DNA of 23,018 nucleotides from Lachnospiraceae bacterium (GCA_004556655.1 SFGF01000062.1:1-23018); one strand, 5' to 3'; counted from the first letter of the stretch, positions 7,044-15,536 are shown. Numbers and translations: made by a program. The notes: generated from the letters alone by a model not told the origin.

Positions 7044-8414
7044 ATGAGGAAACGAAAACCTTGGATTTATGTAATAGGAATTCTTGTGCTGGCAGGGCTT
7101 ATGATGCTGACGGCCTGCGGAGTAAATGGCGGGCAGAAGGAGCCTGTAACACTGACCGTCTGGCATGTCTATGGCGGGCAAACAGATTCACCGCTCAATG
7201 ATCTGATTGAAGAATTCAATGAAACGGTTGGTGCTGAGGAGGGAATTAAGCTTCAGGTCACCGTCGTGTCCAATACCAACAATATCCATGACGCAGTGCT
7301 CAGGGCAGCCAATGATGAGCCGGGAGCAACCGGGCTTCCGGATATGTTTATTTCTTATCCTAAGACCGTTTTGGCTATGCCGGATCCGGAGATTTTGGTG
7401 GACTACAGGGATTATTTCAGCGAGGAGGAATTATCTGCCTATATTCCCGCCTTTCTGGATGAGGGAGAGATTGACGGTCGACTGGTTGTTTTTCCTGTGG
7501 CGAAATCTACAGAAATTATGTTTGTTGATAAGACGCTGTTTGATCGGTTCGCAGCGGATACCGGTGCTACTTTGGAGCAGCTTAATACCTGGGAGGGATT
7601 ATTTGAATTGTCCAAAGAGTATTATCAGTGGACAGATGCACAGACGCCGGAGATGCCGGGAGATGGAAAAGCCTTTTTTGTCCATGATTATCATTTCAAT
7701 TATTTTCAGGTAGGTGTGGAATCCTTGGGAGAGGATTTCTTTCAGGGAAATAAGATTGCCTATGGTAAAGCTTTTTCTAAAGTCTGGGAGCCTTATGCAG
7801 ACGCTGCCGTTCAGGGCGGCGTGTGGCTGCAGGAAGGTTATGCAACGGAGCCGCTTCGGATCGGAGAGACGATTGTCAGTGTAGCTTCGTCAGCAAGTGT
7901 TCTCTACTATGAGGATATTGTAACCTATCCGGACAATCAATCCGAACCGATAGAAGTTATCGCAAAGCCCGTGCCATGCTTTGAGAATGGAGAACAGCTG
8001 GTTATGCAGCGTGGTGCAGGTTTCTGTACGGTGAAATCTACACCGGAGAAGGAACGTGCAGCCGCTGTTTTCCTGAAATGGCTGACCGAACCGGAAACCA
8101 ACGTGCGCTTTGTGACCAGCGTGGGGTATATGCCGGTGACAGATGCTGCTTTTGAGGTACTGCCGGATTTTATAGAGAATCTGGAGGACCCGAAGTACAG
8201 GAGTCTTTATGAAGCATTTTTGGAAACACAGTCTTCTTATGAATTCTATACGGCACCTCAGCTTGCCGGTTATCTGGAGCTGGAGCAGACCTTTGAAAAA
8301 AATGTCCGCAGTAAGCTTCGCGTGGCTTGCAGTAGCTGGCAGGAAGGAGAAGAAGATGTGGAAAGATTGATGTCGGAGGCGCTGGAGAATGTGAAAGCGT
8401 CACTTCCCGAATAG
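7044..8414 (+). CDS. Extracellular solute-binding lipoprotein (ABC family 1 type)
   Basis: This is a 456-residue protein with GGGGAGGG before ATG 7044. A lipoprotein signal peptide ends in LTAC, with Cys25 as the lipidated residue. The mature part begins VTLTVWHVYGG, the usual opening of sugar/oligosaccharide-binding proteins. It continues with family features such as LPDMFISYP, VFPVAKSTEIMFVDKTLF and the late segment AAVFLKWLTEPETNVRF. It sits on the outer face of the membrane and would bind a small solute, probably a carbohydrate or similar. No permease or ATPase genes are nearby; instead the next gene, 17 bases on, encodes a membrane-anchored regulator. It may therefore be a receptor subunit of a signalling pathway or use a distant transporter. 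The ligand is not predictable. Confidence 0.88.
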   Translation: MRKRKPWIYVIGILVLAGLMMLTACGVNGGQKEPVTLTVWHVYGGQTDSPLNDLIEEFNETVGAEEGIKLQVTVVSNTNNIHDAVLRAANDEPGATGLPDMFISYPKTVLAMPDPEILVDYRDYFSEEELSAYIPAFLDEGEIDGRLVVFPVAKSTEIMFVDKTLFDRFAADTGATLEQLNTWEGLFELSKEYYQWTDAQTPEMPGDGKAFFVHDYHFNYFQVGVESLGEDFFQGNKIAYGKAFSKVWEPYADAAVQGGVWLQEGYATEPLRIGETIVSVASSASVLYYEDIVTYPDNQSEPIEVIAKPVPCFENGEQLVMQRGAGFCTVKSTPEKERAAAVFLKWLTEPETNVRFVTSVGYMPVTDAAFEVLPDFIENLEDPKYRSLYEAFLETQSSYEFYTAPQLAGYLELEQTFEKNVRSKLRVACSSWQEGEEDVERLMSEALENVKASLPE

Positions 8415-8431
8415 ATAGGTGAGTGAGTACC

Positions 8432-10051
8432 ATGGCAAATACGCTGAAAGAATTTGAAAAACTCCTGCATTTGGCTTTAGACCGCAAGGTTACGCTGCAC
8501 AGGAAGCTGATGATGTATCTGCTTTGTTTGATCCTGGCAGCGTTAGGCATTCTTTTGCTGCTTTTGACAGCCATCGGTGGGCCGCTGAAGGCGGAGCCGC
8601 AGATTGCGCAGGCGATGGAGAGTCAGTTACATACCACGTATGATAAAGTCTCGGAGGAAATGGAGACTTACACCGGATACAGCCTGCAGCTTTCCAGGGA
8701 ACTGGAACGGGACATAAAGGATTTTCTGGACGAAAAAGGAATGTCAGTCTCGGATCTGAACAATCGGCCGGAGCTGCTTTTGGAAATACAGAAAATGATG
8801 TATTCGGAACTTAATACAACGATCCGGCTGGGGCGAAGCAGCGGTGTATTTGCGTTGGTAAATGCAACGATAAATACACAGATTTCGGAAGCCGATCAGT
8901 CCCGGTGCGGGGTCTATCTGCGGCTGATTAATGTGAGTAGCAATGTGATTTTAAGCCCGGAAACCATTTTGTTCCGCGGGAATACAGAAATCGCAAGGGA
9001 AAATGGGTTGGAACTGCATAACCGCTGGAATATGGAATTAAATACAGAGGGGCTTTTGGGGTATCAGGAGCTTGAAACTGGATTAGGGCAGTCGGAATCT
9101 GGTTATTACTGGATCAGTCGTATGAATCTGAAAAATACCTGGGAGGATGTAATCTTGCTTCTTGTTCCGATGTATGCAGACTCAGGAGAATTTTTGGGGG
9201 CATGTGGGATTGAACTAAATGATGTTCATTTCAGCCTGGAATATCCGGCTACAGCAAGTTCCTATGGTTCTATGGTTACAGTTATCGCGCCAGTGGAAAA
9301 CGGGAATCTGAGACTGGATCAGGGCATGGCGGGGAATACGGAGGGCACATGGCTTGATACTGCGGAAAGTCTGTCCATCATAGAAAAGAATGTTTATTAC
9401 AGCACGTATCGCTCCACAAAATGTGATTATTATGGAATCCAGATGCCTTTAGAGATACCAGGAAGTGGTGGACAGGAATGGGCAGTTGCGGTGCTAATCC
9501 CGCGGGAAAGCTGTGACCAGTATATTTTGAGGAATAGGGTGGGCATTATGGGTGTCATACTGGGATTTGTCCTTATTATGATTGCTCTTGCGTGGTTGTT
9601 GTCGAAGAAATTTGTCCGGCCAATCCTTCAGAGCTTTCAGGATATCAGGGATGGCCAACAGGCAGGCGATAGTAAATTCAAATTTGCAGAGTTGGAGGAG
9701 TTTTGCGGATGGCTGTCAGAAAGGGAGAAACCGCCAGAGGCGGACGAACTTCCGCCGAATATGGCAGAACTCTTTGAACACTTTGCCCGGAATGTAAAAA
9801 CACTGACCAATGCGGAATACAATATTTTCCGATACTACATGAACGGTTATGAGGTAGCGCAGATACCAACGGAAGCATGTGTCAGCATGAGTACCGTAAA
9901 AAAGCACAACGGAAATATCTACAGGAAGTTGGAGATTTCATCCAATGAAGAACTGATGATGTATCTGGATCTCTTTCGGAGATGTGACTGTATTGAGAAA
10001 CTTCAGCTGGATGAGAAAGCAGACGTTTCAGAAATAGGGACAACCAAGTGA
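8432..10051 (+). CDS. Membrane-anchored LuxR-type regulator with extracytoplasmic sensor
   Basis: This is a 539-residue protein. ATG 8432 is preferred over GTG 8423 because AGGTGA (8417-8422) then has proper spacing. TM1 lies at about 27-49 and TM2 at about 370-392, enclosing some 320 extracytoplasmic residues that look like a double Cache-type sensor (inference from topology and size). After TM2 come a short linker and, at 458-520, a LuxR-type HTH (LTNAEYNIFRYYMNGYEV, then MSTVKKHNGNIYRKLEI). No kinase, receiver or HAMP-kinase parts are present. It would be a one-component system that reads an external signal and binds DNA while tethered to the membrane. Gene order suggests the upstream lipoprotein may supply its ligand. 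It is followed at once by a terminator. Confidence 0.8.
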   Translation: MANTLKEFEKLLHLALDRKVTLHRKLMMYLLCLILAALGILLLLLTAIGGPLKAEPQIAQAMESQLHTTYDKVSEEMETYTGYSLQLSRELERDIKDFLDEKGMSVSDLNNRPELLLEIQKMMYSELNTTIRLGRSSGVFALVNATINTQISEADQSRCGVYLRLINVSSNVILSPETILFRGNTEIARENGLELHNRWNMELNTEGLLGYQELETGLGQSESGYYWISRMNLKNTWEDVILLLVPMYADSGEFLGACGIELNDVHFSLEYPATASSYGSMVTVIAPVENGNLRLDQGMAGNTEGTWLDTAESLSIIEKNVYYSTYRSTKCDYYGIQMPLEIPGSGGQEWAVAVLIPRESCDQYILRNRVGIMGVILGFVLIMIALAWLLSKKFVRPILQSFQDIRDGQQAGDSKFKFAELEEFCGWLSEREKPPEADELPPNMAELFEHFARNVKTLTNAEYNIFRYYMNGYEVAQIPTEACVSMSTVKKHNGNIYRKLEISSNEELMMYLDLFRRCDCIEKLQLDEKADVSEIGTTK

Positions 10052-10060
10052 ATAAATGAA

Positions 10061-10102
10061 GCAAAAAGCACAAAAATCATGTATGGTTTTTGTGCTTTTT
10101 GC
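10061..10102. terminator. Strong intrinsic terminator, 16-bp stem
   Basis: GCAAAAAGCACAAAAA (10061-10076) pairs perfectly with TTTTTGTGCTTTTTGC (10087-10102) around a 10-base loop. The A/T runs on both arms would allow termination in either direction. It begins ten bases after the stop codon of the membrane LuxR gene. Confidence 0.85.
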
Positions 10103-10109
10103 ATGGTGT

Positions 10110-10158
10110 ACCGAGTCTACCATAGCCTTTTCGATGGTAGACTCGGTTTACTTTTTTC
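10110..10158 (+). terminator. Second hairpin, possible tandem terminator
   Basis: ACCGAGTCTACCAT pairs perfectly (14 bp) with ATGGTAGACTCGGT around a 10-base loop, followed by TTTACTTTTTTC. The end of its right arm (10145-10147) is also the start of an alternative 12-bp hairpin (10145-10156 with 10169-10180, one G-U pair). The two therefore compete for three bases. It could be a backup terminator or part of an attenuator. The bases up to 10285 show no gene and no convincing promoter. Confidence 0.6.
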
Positions 10159-10285
10159 TTTCGAGGCCAAAAAGTAGACCTGGTACCATAGATTTTTGAT
10201 TTCCTAACCAATATGATGGTGTTACAAGCGATGCATGCGTTGTTTCTCGGAAATTTTAGAATCTTGGAAAGGGGTTGGTCAAACG

Positions 10286-10636
10286 GTGCAGAGGGTTTTA
10301 CAGGATATACTGACAGATTGCTCGACAGAGGATAAATTTGAGTTTTCCATCGTCTGCGAGGAATGCGGAAAGGTCTGGAAAAGCAAGGCTATTGCTTTTT
10401 CAAAAGCCCGTATCCATCCTGTCACAGAGGGAAAGAAAGTGGTCTATGCAGCCCTCTATCAACGAGAGAAAAAAGAGGCGCATCTGAAGGCTTTGAAGGC
10501 TGGAGAAAAATTATTCAGCAGATGTCCGATTTGTCATAGATGGGTTTGTGACGATTGCTTTATGGTCTGCGAGGATCTGGATATGTGCAAGCAGTGCGCA
10601 GAACGGTTGAATGAAAAGGGCAGTATTGTCGGATAG
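10286..10636 (+). CDS. Small zinc-ribbon protein, unrecognised family
   Basis: This is a 116-residue protein from GTG 10286, which has AAGGGG about 12 bases upstream. ATG 10235 in the same frame would give 133 residues but has no ribosome binding site. Two cysteine pairs occur in the first part and tail: CEECG near residue 25, then CPICHRWVCDDCF and CKQCA near the end, a treble-clef or double zinc-ribbon arrangement. There is no signal peptide or membrane segment. It precedes the SPFH gene by 90 bases and begins the run of zinc-ribbon genes. The function is unknown; a metal-stabilised adaptor for the SPFH complex is a guess from context. Confidence 0.65.
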   Translation: MQRVLQDILTDCSTEDKFEFSIVCEECGKVWKSKAIAFSKARIHPVTEGKKVVYAALYQREKKEAHLKALKAGEKLFSRCPICHRWVCDDCFMVCEDLDMCKQCAERLNEKGSIVG

Positions 10637-10726
10637 CTTTCTAATTTATTATTTAAGGAATATAGAGGATAACGTAAAAACCTTTGTTATCTTAATGCAA
10701 AACAAACTATTACAGGAGGTAATCTT

Positions 10727-12172
10727 ATGGGACTTATTAAAGCAGGAATGGGAGCACTTGGCGGAACGCTGGCGGATCAGTGGAAGGAATTTTTCTACTG
10801 TGATGCGCTTCCAAACGATGTGCTGATGCGTAAGGGTGAAAAGCGCGTCAGTGGCAGATCTTCAAACACTAAGGGAAATGATAATATCATTTCAAACGGA
10901 TCGGGCATCGCCGTCGCGGACGGTCAGTGTATGATTATTGTCGAGCAGGGCAAGATCGTTGAGGTCTGCGCCGAACCCGGCGAATTTACATACGACAGCT
11001 CCACCGAGCCGTCTATTTTCGCCGGAAGTCTCGGAGACAGTATCAAGGATACATTCAAGATGATCGGCAAGCGTTTCACCTACGGTGGCGATACTGGTAA
11101 GGATCAGCGGGTGTACTACTTTAATACTAAGGAAATTATCGGCAACAAATTCGGTACGCCCAATCCTATCATTTTTGAGGTTGTGAATAAGCGCATCGGT
11201 ATCAGCCGGACTGTACAGGTTCGATGCAACGGCGTATACACCTATGTGATCTCCGATCCTCTGCTGTTCTACACGCGGCTTTGCGGCAATGTGGAAACCG
11301 AGTTTACAAGAGATCAGATCGACGAGCAGCTTAAATCGGAATTTATCGATGCATTACAGCCCGCTCTCGGCGCTCTTGCCGAGCAGGAGCTTCGCCCTGC
11401 ACAGATACCGGCGAAAGCAAACGAGCTGAAAGCAGCAATGAATGACGCACTGAAACAGGAGTGGATTGATAACAGAGGAATTTCCGTTGGTAAAATCGCA
11501 CTCAACCCGATTACGCTGACAGCCGAGGATATGAAGAAAATCAACGAGCTGGAGGATGCTGCAAATGTCGGCTCCAACCCGTTTATGATGGCTGGTACTA
11601 TGACCAATGCAACGGCCGATGCTATGAAGACTGCAGCTGGTAATCAGGCAGGTGCCATGACGGGCTTCATGGGCATGGGCATGGTCGGAATGGGCGGTCA
11701 GGGCGGTTTCGGTGCTGCACAGAATCTTTACAACATGGGACAGCAGCAGATGCAGTCTCAGCAAATGCAGCTGACCCAGCAGCCTGCTCCGGAGCCGACA
11801 CCGGTTCCATCGCAAAACAGCTGGAAATGCACCTGCGGTGCTACGGCAACCGGAAAATTCTGCCCGGAATGCGGAGCAAAGAAACCGGAGCCGGTGCAGG
11901 CAGGTGCCTGGAAGTGCAAATGTGGAGCCACGGCGACAGGGAAGTTCTGTCCGGAGTGCGGCTCTCCGAAGCCTGCAGATGCGGACGGATGGACCTGTTC
12001 CTGCGGAACGGTAAATAAAGGGAAGTTCTGTCATAATTGCGGAGCAAAGAAACCGGCGGGTGTACCTCTTTATCGTTGCGATAAGTGTGGATGGGAACCG
12101 GAAGATCCAGCACACCCACCAAAATTCTGCCCAGAATGTGGCGACATCTTTGACGAAAACGACAGAAAGTAG
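10727..12172 (+). CDS. SPFH-domain protein with four C-terminal zinc ribbons (YdjI-like)
   Basis: This is a 481-residue protein with AGGAGG upstream of ATG 10727. Residues about 30-285 are the SPFH domain of the YdjI / virion-core-like branch: FFYCDALPNDVLMRKGEKR, GEFTYDSSTEPSIF, VRCNGVYTYVISDP and a helical part ending DMKKINELEDAAN. A Met/Gly/Gln-rich linker (about 290-355) follows, then four zinc ribbons from residue 366, three of the form W-x-C-x-C-G ... FCPECG. In Bacillus subtilis the relative YdjI, with YdjG and YdjH, recruits PspA to stressed membrane; relatives of YdjG and YdjH lie at 15558 and 16665. Its codon use looks more GC-rich than the neighbouring genes, suggesting a separate origin. 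The family call is firm, the PspA connection is by analogy. Confidence 0.88.
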   Translation: MGLIKAGMGALGGTLADQWKEFFYCDALPNDVLMRKGEKRVSGRSSNTKGNDNIISNGSGIAVADGQCMIIVEQGKIVEVCAEPGEFTYDSSTEPSIFAGSLGDSIKDTFKMIGKRFTYGGDTGKDQRVYYFNTKEIIGNKFGTPNPIIFEVVNKRIGISRTVQVRCNGVYTYVISDPLLFYTRLCGNVETEFTRDQIDEQLKSEFIDALQPALGALAEQELRPAQIPAKANELKAAMNDALKQEWIDNRGISVGKIALNPITLTAEDMKKINELEDAANVGSNPFMMAGTMTNATADAMKTAAGNQAGAMTGFMGMGMVGMGGQGGFGAAQNLYNMGQQQMQSQQMQLTQQPAPEPTPVPSQNSWKCTCGATATGKFCPECGAKKPEPVQAGAWKCKCGATATGKFCPECGSPKPADADGWTCSCGTVNKGKFCHNCGAKKPAGVPLYRCDKCGWEPEDPAHPPKFCPECGDIFDENDRK

Positions 12173-12193
12173 CATAGGAGAGGAGGAATTCTT

Positions 12194-12676
12194 ATGTATA
12201 GACTTCCATCTGAAGAAAAGCAGCATAAAGAAACAATCGGTGCTTTGATTTTGAGTATTATCATTATTATCGCAGGAATTGGCGGTATGATCTATACAAA
12301 GCACGAAAGCTTGGAGTATAAGAATTCTACGGATGTTCGAACACTTCATGCAACTGTTTATAGTTGTGAACAATCGAAAGAAAAAGATAATAATGGAGAG
12401 CGAAAAGAAGAATATAAGGTAAGATTTACTTATGAAATCGATGGAACGACATATGATGATTCTAAGATTTACTATAAAGAAATGAGGAGAGGAGATACCG
12501 TACAGATTACGGTTTACAGGAATTCAAAGGGAACATATAAACTGGAACCAGGACCAACTCCGATTTATTTCTTTGGATTTGCAGTAATGATTCCGCTAGG
12601 TATCATTGGTTTCGTCGTAATAAGTAAAGATCTTATTAAGTATCGCCGAGAAGAAAAAGAAGGTAGAAGACTGTAA
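12194..12676 (+). CDS. DUF3592-like two-TM membrane protein
   Basis: This is a 160-residue protein with GGAGAGGAGG before ATG 12194, 21 bases after the SPFH gene. One membrane segment lies at about 15-35 and another at about 121-143. Between them is an outside or inside beta-rich domain (ATVYSCEQ, VRFTYEIDGTTYDDSKIYY, GDTVQITVYR), the pattern of DUF3592 proteins. These are membrane proteins of unknown function with an OB-like or beta-barrel insert. It is most likely part of the same transcript as the SPFH gene. The AT-rich codon use contrasts with that gene. Confidence 0.68.
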   Translation: MYRLPSEEKQHKETIGALILSIIIIIAGIGGMIYTKHESLEYKNSTDVRTLHATVYSCEQSKEKDNNGERKEEYKVRFTYEIDGTTYDDSKIYYKEMRRGDTVQITVYRNSKGTYKLEPGPTPIYFFGFAVMIPLGIIGFVVISKDLIKYRREEKEGRRL

Positions 12677-12698
12677 GCATGGAATGGGAGAAAGGAAC

Positions 12699-13292
12699 AT
12701 GATGAAAACATATAGAAGTTTATCGGTATTTCTGATAGCGGTTATACTTGTTGGACTTTGTGCATGTGGCTCGAAAGAGGGAAATGCAAAAGGTAACGGA
12801 TATAAAAAAGAGGTAGATACTTATACACATAAGAAAGATGACGCAACGATCAGTTTTGAGATTGCCAAGGAGTTAGGCTATCAGGAAAAAACGTCAGATA
12901 CAAACACGTTAGAACTTGAAAATCAAGAGAACGATACGTTAATCGAAATTGTATATTTCCACGAGAATTCGAAAAGTTCTACTGTAGTGCGTGAGGCTGA
13001 TTACTACGGAGAAGGTTTCAGTGATTTTGAACATATTACGATTGGCGATTACAAAGGATCTAAGGTATTTAGAGACTGGGGAAAAGCAGATGAGATTCAT
13101 GAGTGTGAGATACGATTAGTGCTTACGGAACCATCTGATAAAAATATGGTTTATGCAGTGAAGGTGAATTTTAGAAAAGGTCTTCAGTGTGAAGACTTAG
13201 ATGTGAAGGAATTTGTTGACAGCGAGGACTATATGCATTTCCTGAGTTCCTTTAAGGCGACATTAGAGGATTCCGAGGAAGAAACAAAGTAG
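12699..13292 (+). CDS. Lipoprotein of unknown function
   Basis: This is a protein of about 197 residues. ATG 12699 (or 12702) is preferred to ATG 12684 because GGGAGAAAGG at 12686-12695 serves as the ribosome binding site. The signal peptide ends in a lipobox, LCAC, so the product is anchored on the outer face of the membrane. The mature domain alternates short strands (ATISFEIAKELGY, LIEIVYFH, GDYKGSKVFRDW), roughly like the PsbP/DUF1795-type stress lipoprotein fold. The N-terminal half of the lipoprotein at 18498 has a similar order of motifs, suggesting distant paralogy. No specific function is proposed. Confidence 0.72.
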   Translation: MMKTYRSLSVFLIAVILVGLCACGSKEGNAKGNGYKKEVDTYTHKKDDATISFEIAKELGYQEKTSDTNTLELENQENDTLIEIVYFHENSKSSTVVREADYYGEGFSDFEHITIGDYKGSKVFRDWGKADEIHECEIRLVLTEPSDKNMVYAVKVNFRKGLQCEDLDVKEFVDSEDYMHFLSSFKATLEDSEEETK

Positions 13293-13408
13293 GCATTCTT
13301 ATTTCCATCTTCCTAATCCACGAAATATTCGGTAAGAATAAGGAGAAGGAGAAGGCACAAGAGGAACATGGGGAGACCAGATAGTCTGACAGATGAGGAG
13401 GGATGGAT

Positions 13409-14716
13409 ATGGGCTTATCAGAGGCGATGCTGCTTGCGTTTGCAACTACCATAATCTGTGCGTTTGCCATTGCTGAAAAAATCATTGACATAGACTTTGA
13501 ACAGTTTATGCCGGAGAATTTGAAAAAAGCAAAAATGAAAAGAATGCTTGCAAAGCGCGAAACTCCGCTGCAAGGGGCAAGGCTTCAGAAGGACATCAAG
13601 GATTCCTTTGAAAATGTGTTACTTCCACTTGGAAAAGCAGATAAGAGTTATCTTCCAAAGAGAATGGATCTTACATTCCGCAGAAAGATGGTTCATCAGG
13701 TGGAACTGCTGGGAAAGCGTAAGCTTTGCCGGGATATCCGGGTGACGGACGTTGTACCGCTTCCGAAAAATAATTTCAAAAGATGGAATGATGACGGACG
13801 GGAGTGGAGGGAGTCTATCTTGCAGTGTAGTTCTCTGGAACGTCTGATTTCTCCTCAAGATGATGAAATAGTACATCAGATCTATCGGAAAAACAGTTAC
13901 CTTCGGATTCTTCAGTCAAGGCACATTCGTCATTCGGATCGTCAGGGCAGGAACAAGGAATTTTATTCCGATAAAGGGAAGATCACCTGTCCATCCTGTG
14001 GAGCTGAGGTGGAGCTGAGCAGTCAGCAGGTCATCTGTCCATATTGTGGCGGTGTGATACAAAGTGAATTCTATGACTGGCAGACAGAAGTATTTGAAAT
14101 CTATGAGAAGATGGGTGCAAATATGCAATACGGACTGTTATTGCTTGCTTACTCAGGTGTCATGTTCTTATGTCTGACCCTATGTCTTTATCTGATCAAA
14201 GATGCAGATGTTTCTCTTACCGTAGGTGTAATTGTTACACTGCTTATACTTCTGGGAATTGCGAGATTCTTTCGAACAAGGGAAGAAAAACAGGAAAAAC
14301 TGTCGGAGAAAATCGTCAGATATTCGGAAAATTATCTGAGATCGTGTATCAATGAAGCACTTTATAAAGAAGTAAGTGATGAAGCGCTGATGGATTATGG
14401 AGTCGGTTCTATTGTATTAGAAAAAGTGGTTCATACGGACCAGACAACGGAAATAACAGTGAAGGTATATGGAACGGAGACCTACCTTCCTGAAAGAGGA
14501 AAACCATATACGAAGAAAATAAAGAAAACCCTCGTTTTGCAAAGGGCAAGATATCCGGAAAGAAGGAAAACGGACGGTGTATTTTTTAAGGAAAAGGATT
14601 GTCCATCCTGTGGTGCCAATTTCATACCGGATGAACATAACTGCTGTTCGTTCTGTGGTTATAGCTTCCGGGCAAACAATGCAAAATGGGTAATGAAAGC
14701 AATGAAAACATCATAA
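13409..14716 (+). CDS. Membrane protein with two zinc ribbons, unrecognised family
   Basis: This is a 435-residue protein. ATG 13409 is chosen over ATG 13403 because GAGGAGGG (13395-13402) then has six to seven bases of spacing. An N-terminal hydrophobic helix (about 6-24) precedes a basic region rich in Arg/Lys. A first zinc ribbon sits near residue 193 (CPSCGAEVELSS ... CPYCGG), two membrane helices at about 241-263 and 267-287, then a soluble domain. A second ribbon lies near 397 (CPSCGANF ... CCSFCGYSF). The domain between the membrane and the last ribbon might be a Tim44/NTF2-like fold, which often accompanies such ribbons, but I cannot show it. It is one of five zinc-ribbon genes in this cluster. 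Confidence 0.72.
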   Translation: MGLSEAMLLAFATTIICAFAIAEKIIDIDFEQFMPENLKKAKMKRMLAKRETPLQGARLQKDIKDSFENVLLPLGKADKSYLPKRMDLTFRRKMVHQVELLGKRKLCRDIRVTDVVPLPKNNFKRWNDDGREWRESILQCSSLERLISPQDDEIVHQIYRKNSYLRILQSRHIRHSDRQGRNKEFYSDKGKITCPSCGAEVELSSQQVICPYCGGVIQSEFYDWQTEVFEIYEKMGANMQYGLLLLAYSGVMFLCLTLCLYLIKDADVSLTVGVIVTLLILLGIARFFRTREEKQEKLSEKIVRYSENYLRSCINEALYKEVSDEALMDYGVGSIVLEKVVHTDQTTEITVKVYGTETYLPERGKPYTKKIKKTLVLQRARYPERRKTDGVFFKEKDCPSCGANFIPDEHNCCSFCGYSFRANNAKWVMKAMKTS

Positions 14717-14774
14717 TCAGAAGAAAATGAATTTGCCGGGAATCCGGTAACATAGTAGGAAGGGAGAAGGAATT

Positions 14775-15536
14775 ATGGCTAATAAATGTGCAATCTGTGG
14801 AGCAGAAATTAATTTAGTACAAACTCAGAAACTGGCGGATGGTAATTGCATTTGCCGAAAGAATTGTAGAAGTAAGGGTATGAAAGCATTTGACTATGTG
14901 CATGCCAATCTTCCAAGTGTTCAGTCACATTTGGAGCAGGTGGACCGAGGAACAAAACTTTGGGAATATTTCTTTGTACCTCGTCTGAAAACAAAGAATA
15001 AAGCGCAGAAACTGAAACGATTCGGTGGTCATCTTTACGTAGCAGAGGATATTGGTCTGGTGGCATTTACCCAGGTGGATTATAAATTCTTCCTATTTGG
15101 AAAGAGCACACGTGCCTGTGTATACCGTATCGCCGATTTGCGAGCTTATGAATTCGAAAAAGAAGAAGTAAGAAATGGTGATAAGACAGAGAAAAAAGAA
15201 GTAGCGCATCTTGCATTTATCAACACTCCGGGACTTTATGAGGTATTTGTTCCGATGAATAATGTCTTGGATTTTGAAAAACTGAAAAAGTATTTTGACA
15301 GTCTGTTTGGAATCCAGAAAACATTGGGTAATGCAATGAATAACTGGAAGAAACAGATGGATGCTGTGAAGGATATTTCAGTCGGATTCAATGCTGCGGT
15401 AAGAGGAGATGCAGATATGGCAGAAAAGGCAGAGCAGGCAATGAACTCTCTGGATGCTGCAATCTACGGAGATCGTACAGAATGGATTCGGAGAGCGGAT
15501 GAAGCGCTTGCAGAATTTGACCGACAGGCTCATTAA
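14775..15536 (+). CDS. DUF4428-type zinc-finger protein
   Basis: This is a 253-residue protein with AGGAAGGGAGAAGG before ATG 14775. The N-terminus (CAICGAEINLVQTQKLADGN, then CICRKNC) is a DUF4428-like zinc finger. Residues about 80-170 are strand-rich (HLYVAEDIGLVAF, KFFLFGKSTR, YRIADLRAYEFEK, GLYEVFVPM) and could form a PH-like domain. The C-terminus is helical and acidic. There is no membrane segment. Proteins of this type occur with SHOCT and SPFH genes in Firmicutes; their molecular role is unknown. It precedes the YdjG-like gene by 21 bases. Confidence 0.75.
   Translation: MANKCAICGAEINLVQTQKLADGNCICRKNCRSKGMKAFDYVHANLPSVQSHLEQVDRGTKLWEYFFVPRLKTKNKAQKLKRFGGHLYVAEDIGLVAFTQVDYKFFLFGKSTRACVYRIADLRAYEFEKEEVRNGDKTEKKEVAHLAFINTPGLYEVFVPMNNVLDFEKLKKYFDSLFGIQKTLGNAMNNWKKQMDAVKDISVGFNAAVRGDADMAEKAEQAMNSLDAAIYGDRTEWIRRADEALAEFDRQAH

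Noticed and set aside
7207..7713. 168-residue open frame on the + strand
   Set aside because: It overlaps the solute-binding lipoprotein in another frame, with Arg/Ser/Leu-rich low-complexity composition. The lipoprotein frame has a signal peptide and clear family motifs.
11821..12160. Repeated TGT/TGC-rich DNA as a tandem repeat or CRISPR-like array
   Set aside because: The similarity follows protein-level zinc-ribbon repeats in frame. Unit lengths and spacing are uneven and no constant repeat-spacer structure exists.
10727..12172. SPFH protein as a phage or virus virion core protein
   Set aside because: Such labels arise from distant similarity. The zinc ribbons and the YdjG/YdjH-like neighbours point to bacterial membrane stress, and no phage genes are nearby.
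11354..12373. 339-residue open frame on the minus strand
   Set aside because: It lies opposite the SPFH gene and its zinc ribbons, is rich in Arg/His/Cys with no fold pattern, and has no ribosome binding site. It is a mirror of a strongly biased coding strand.
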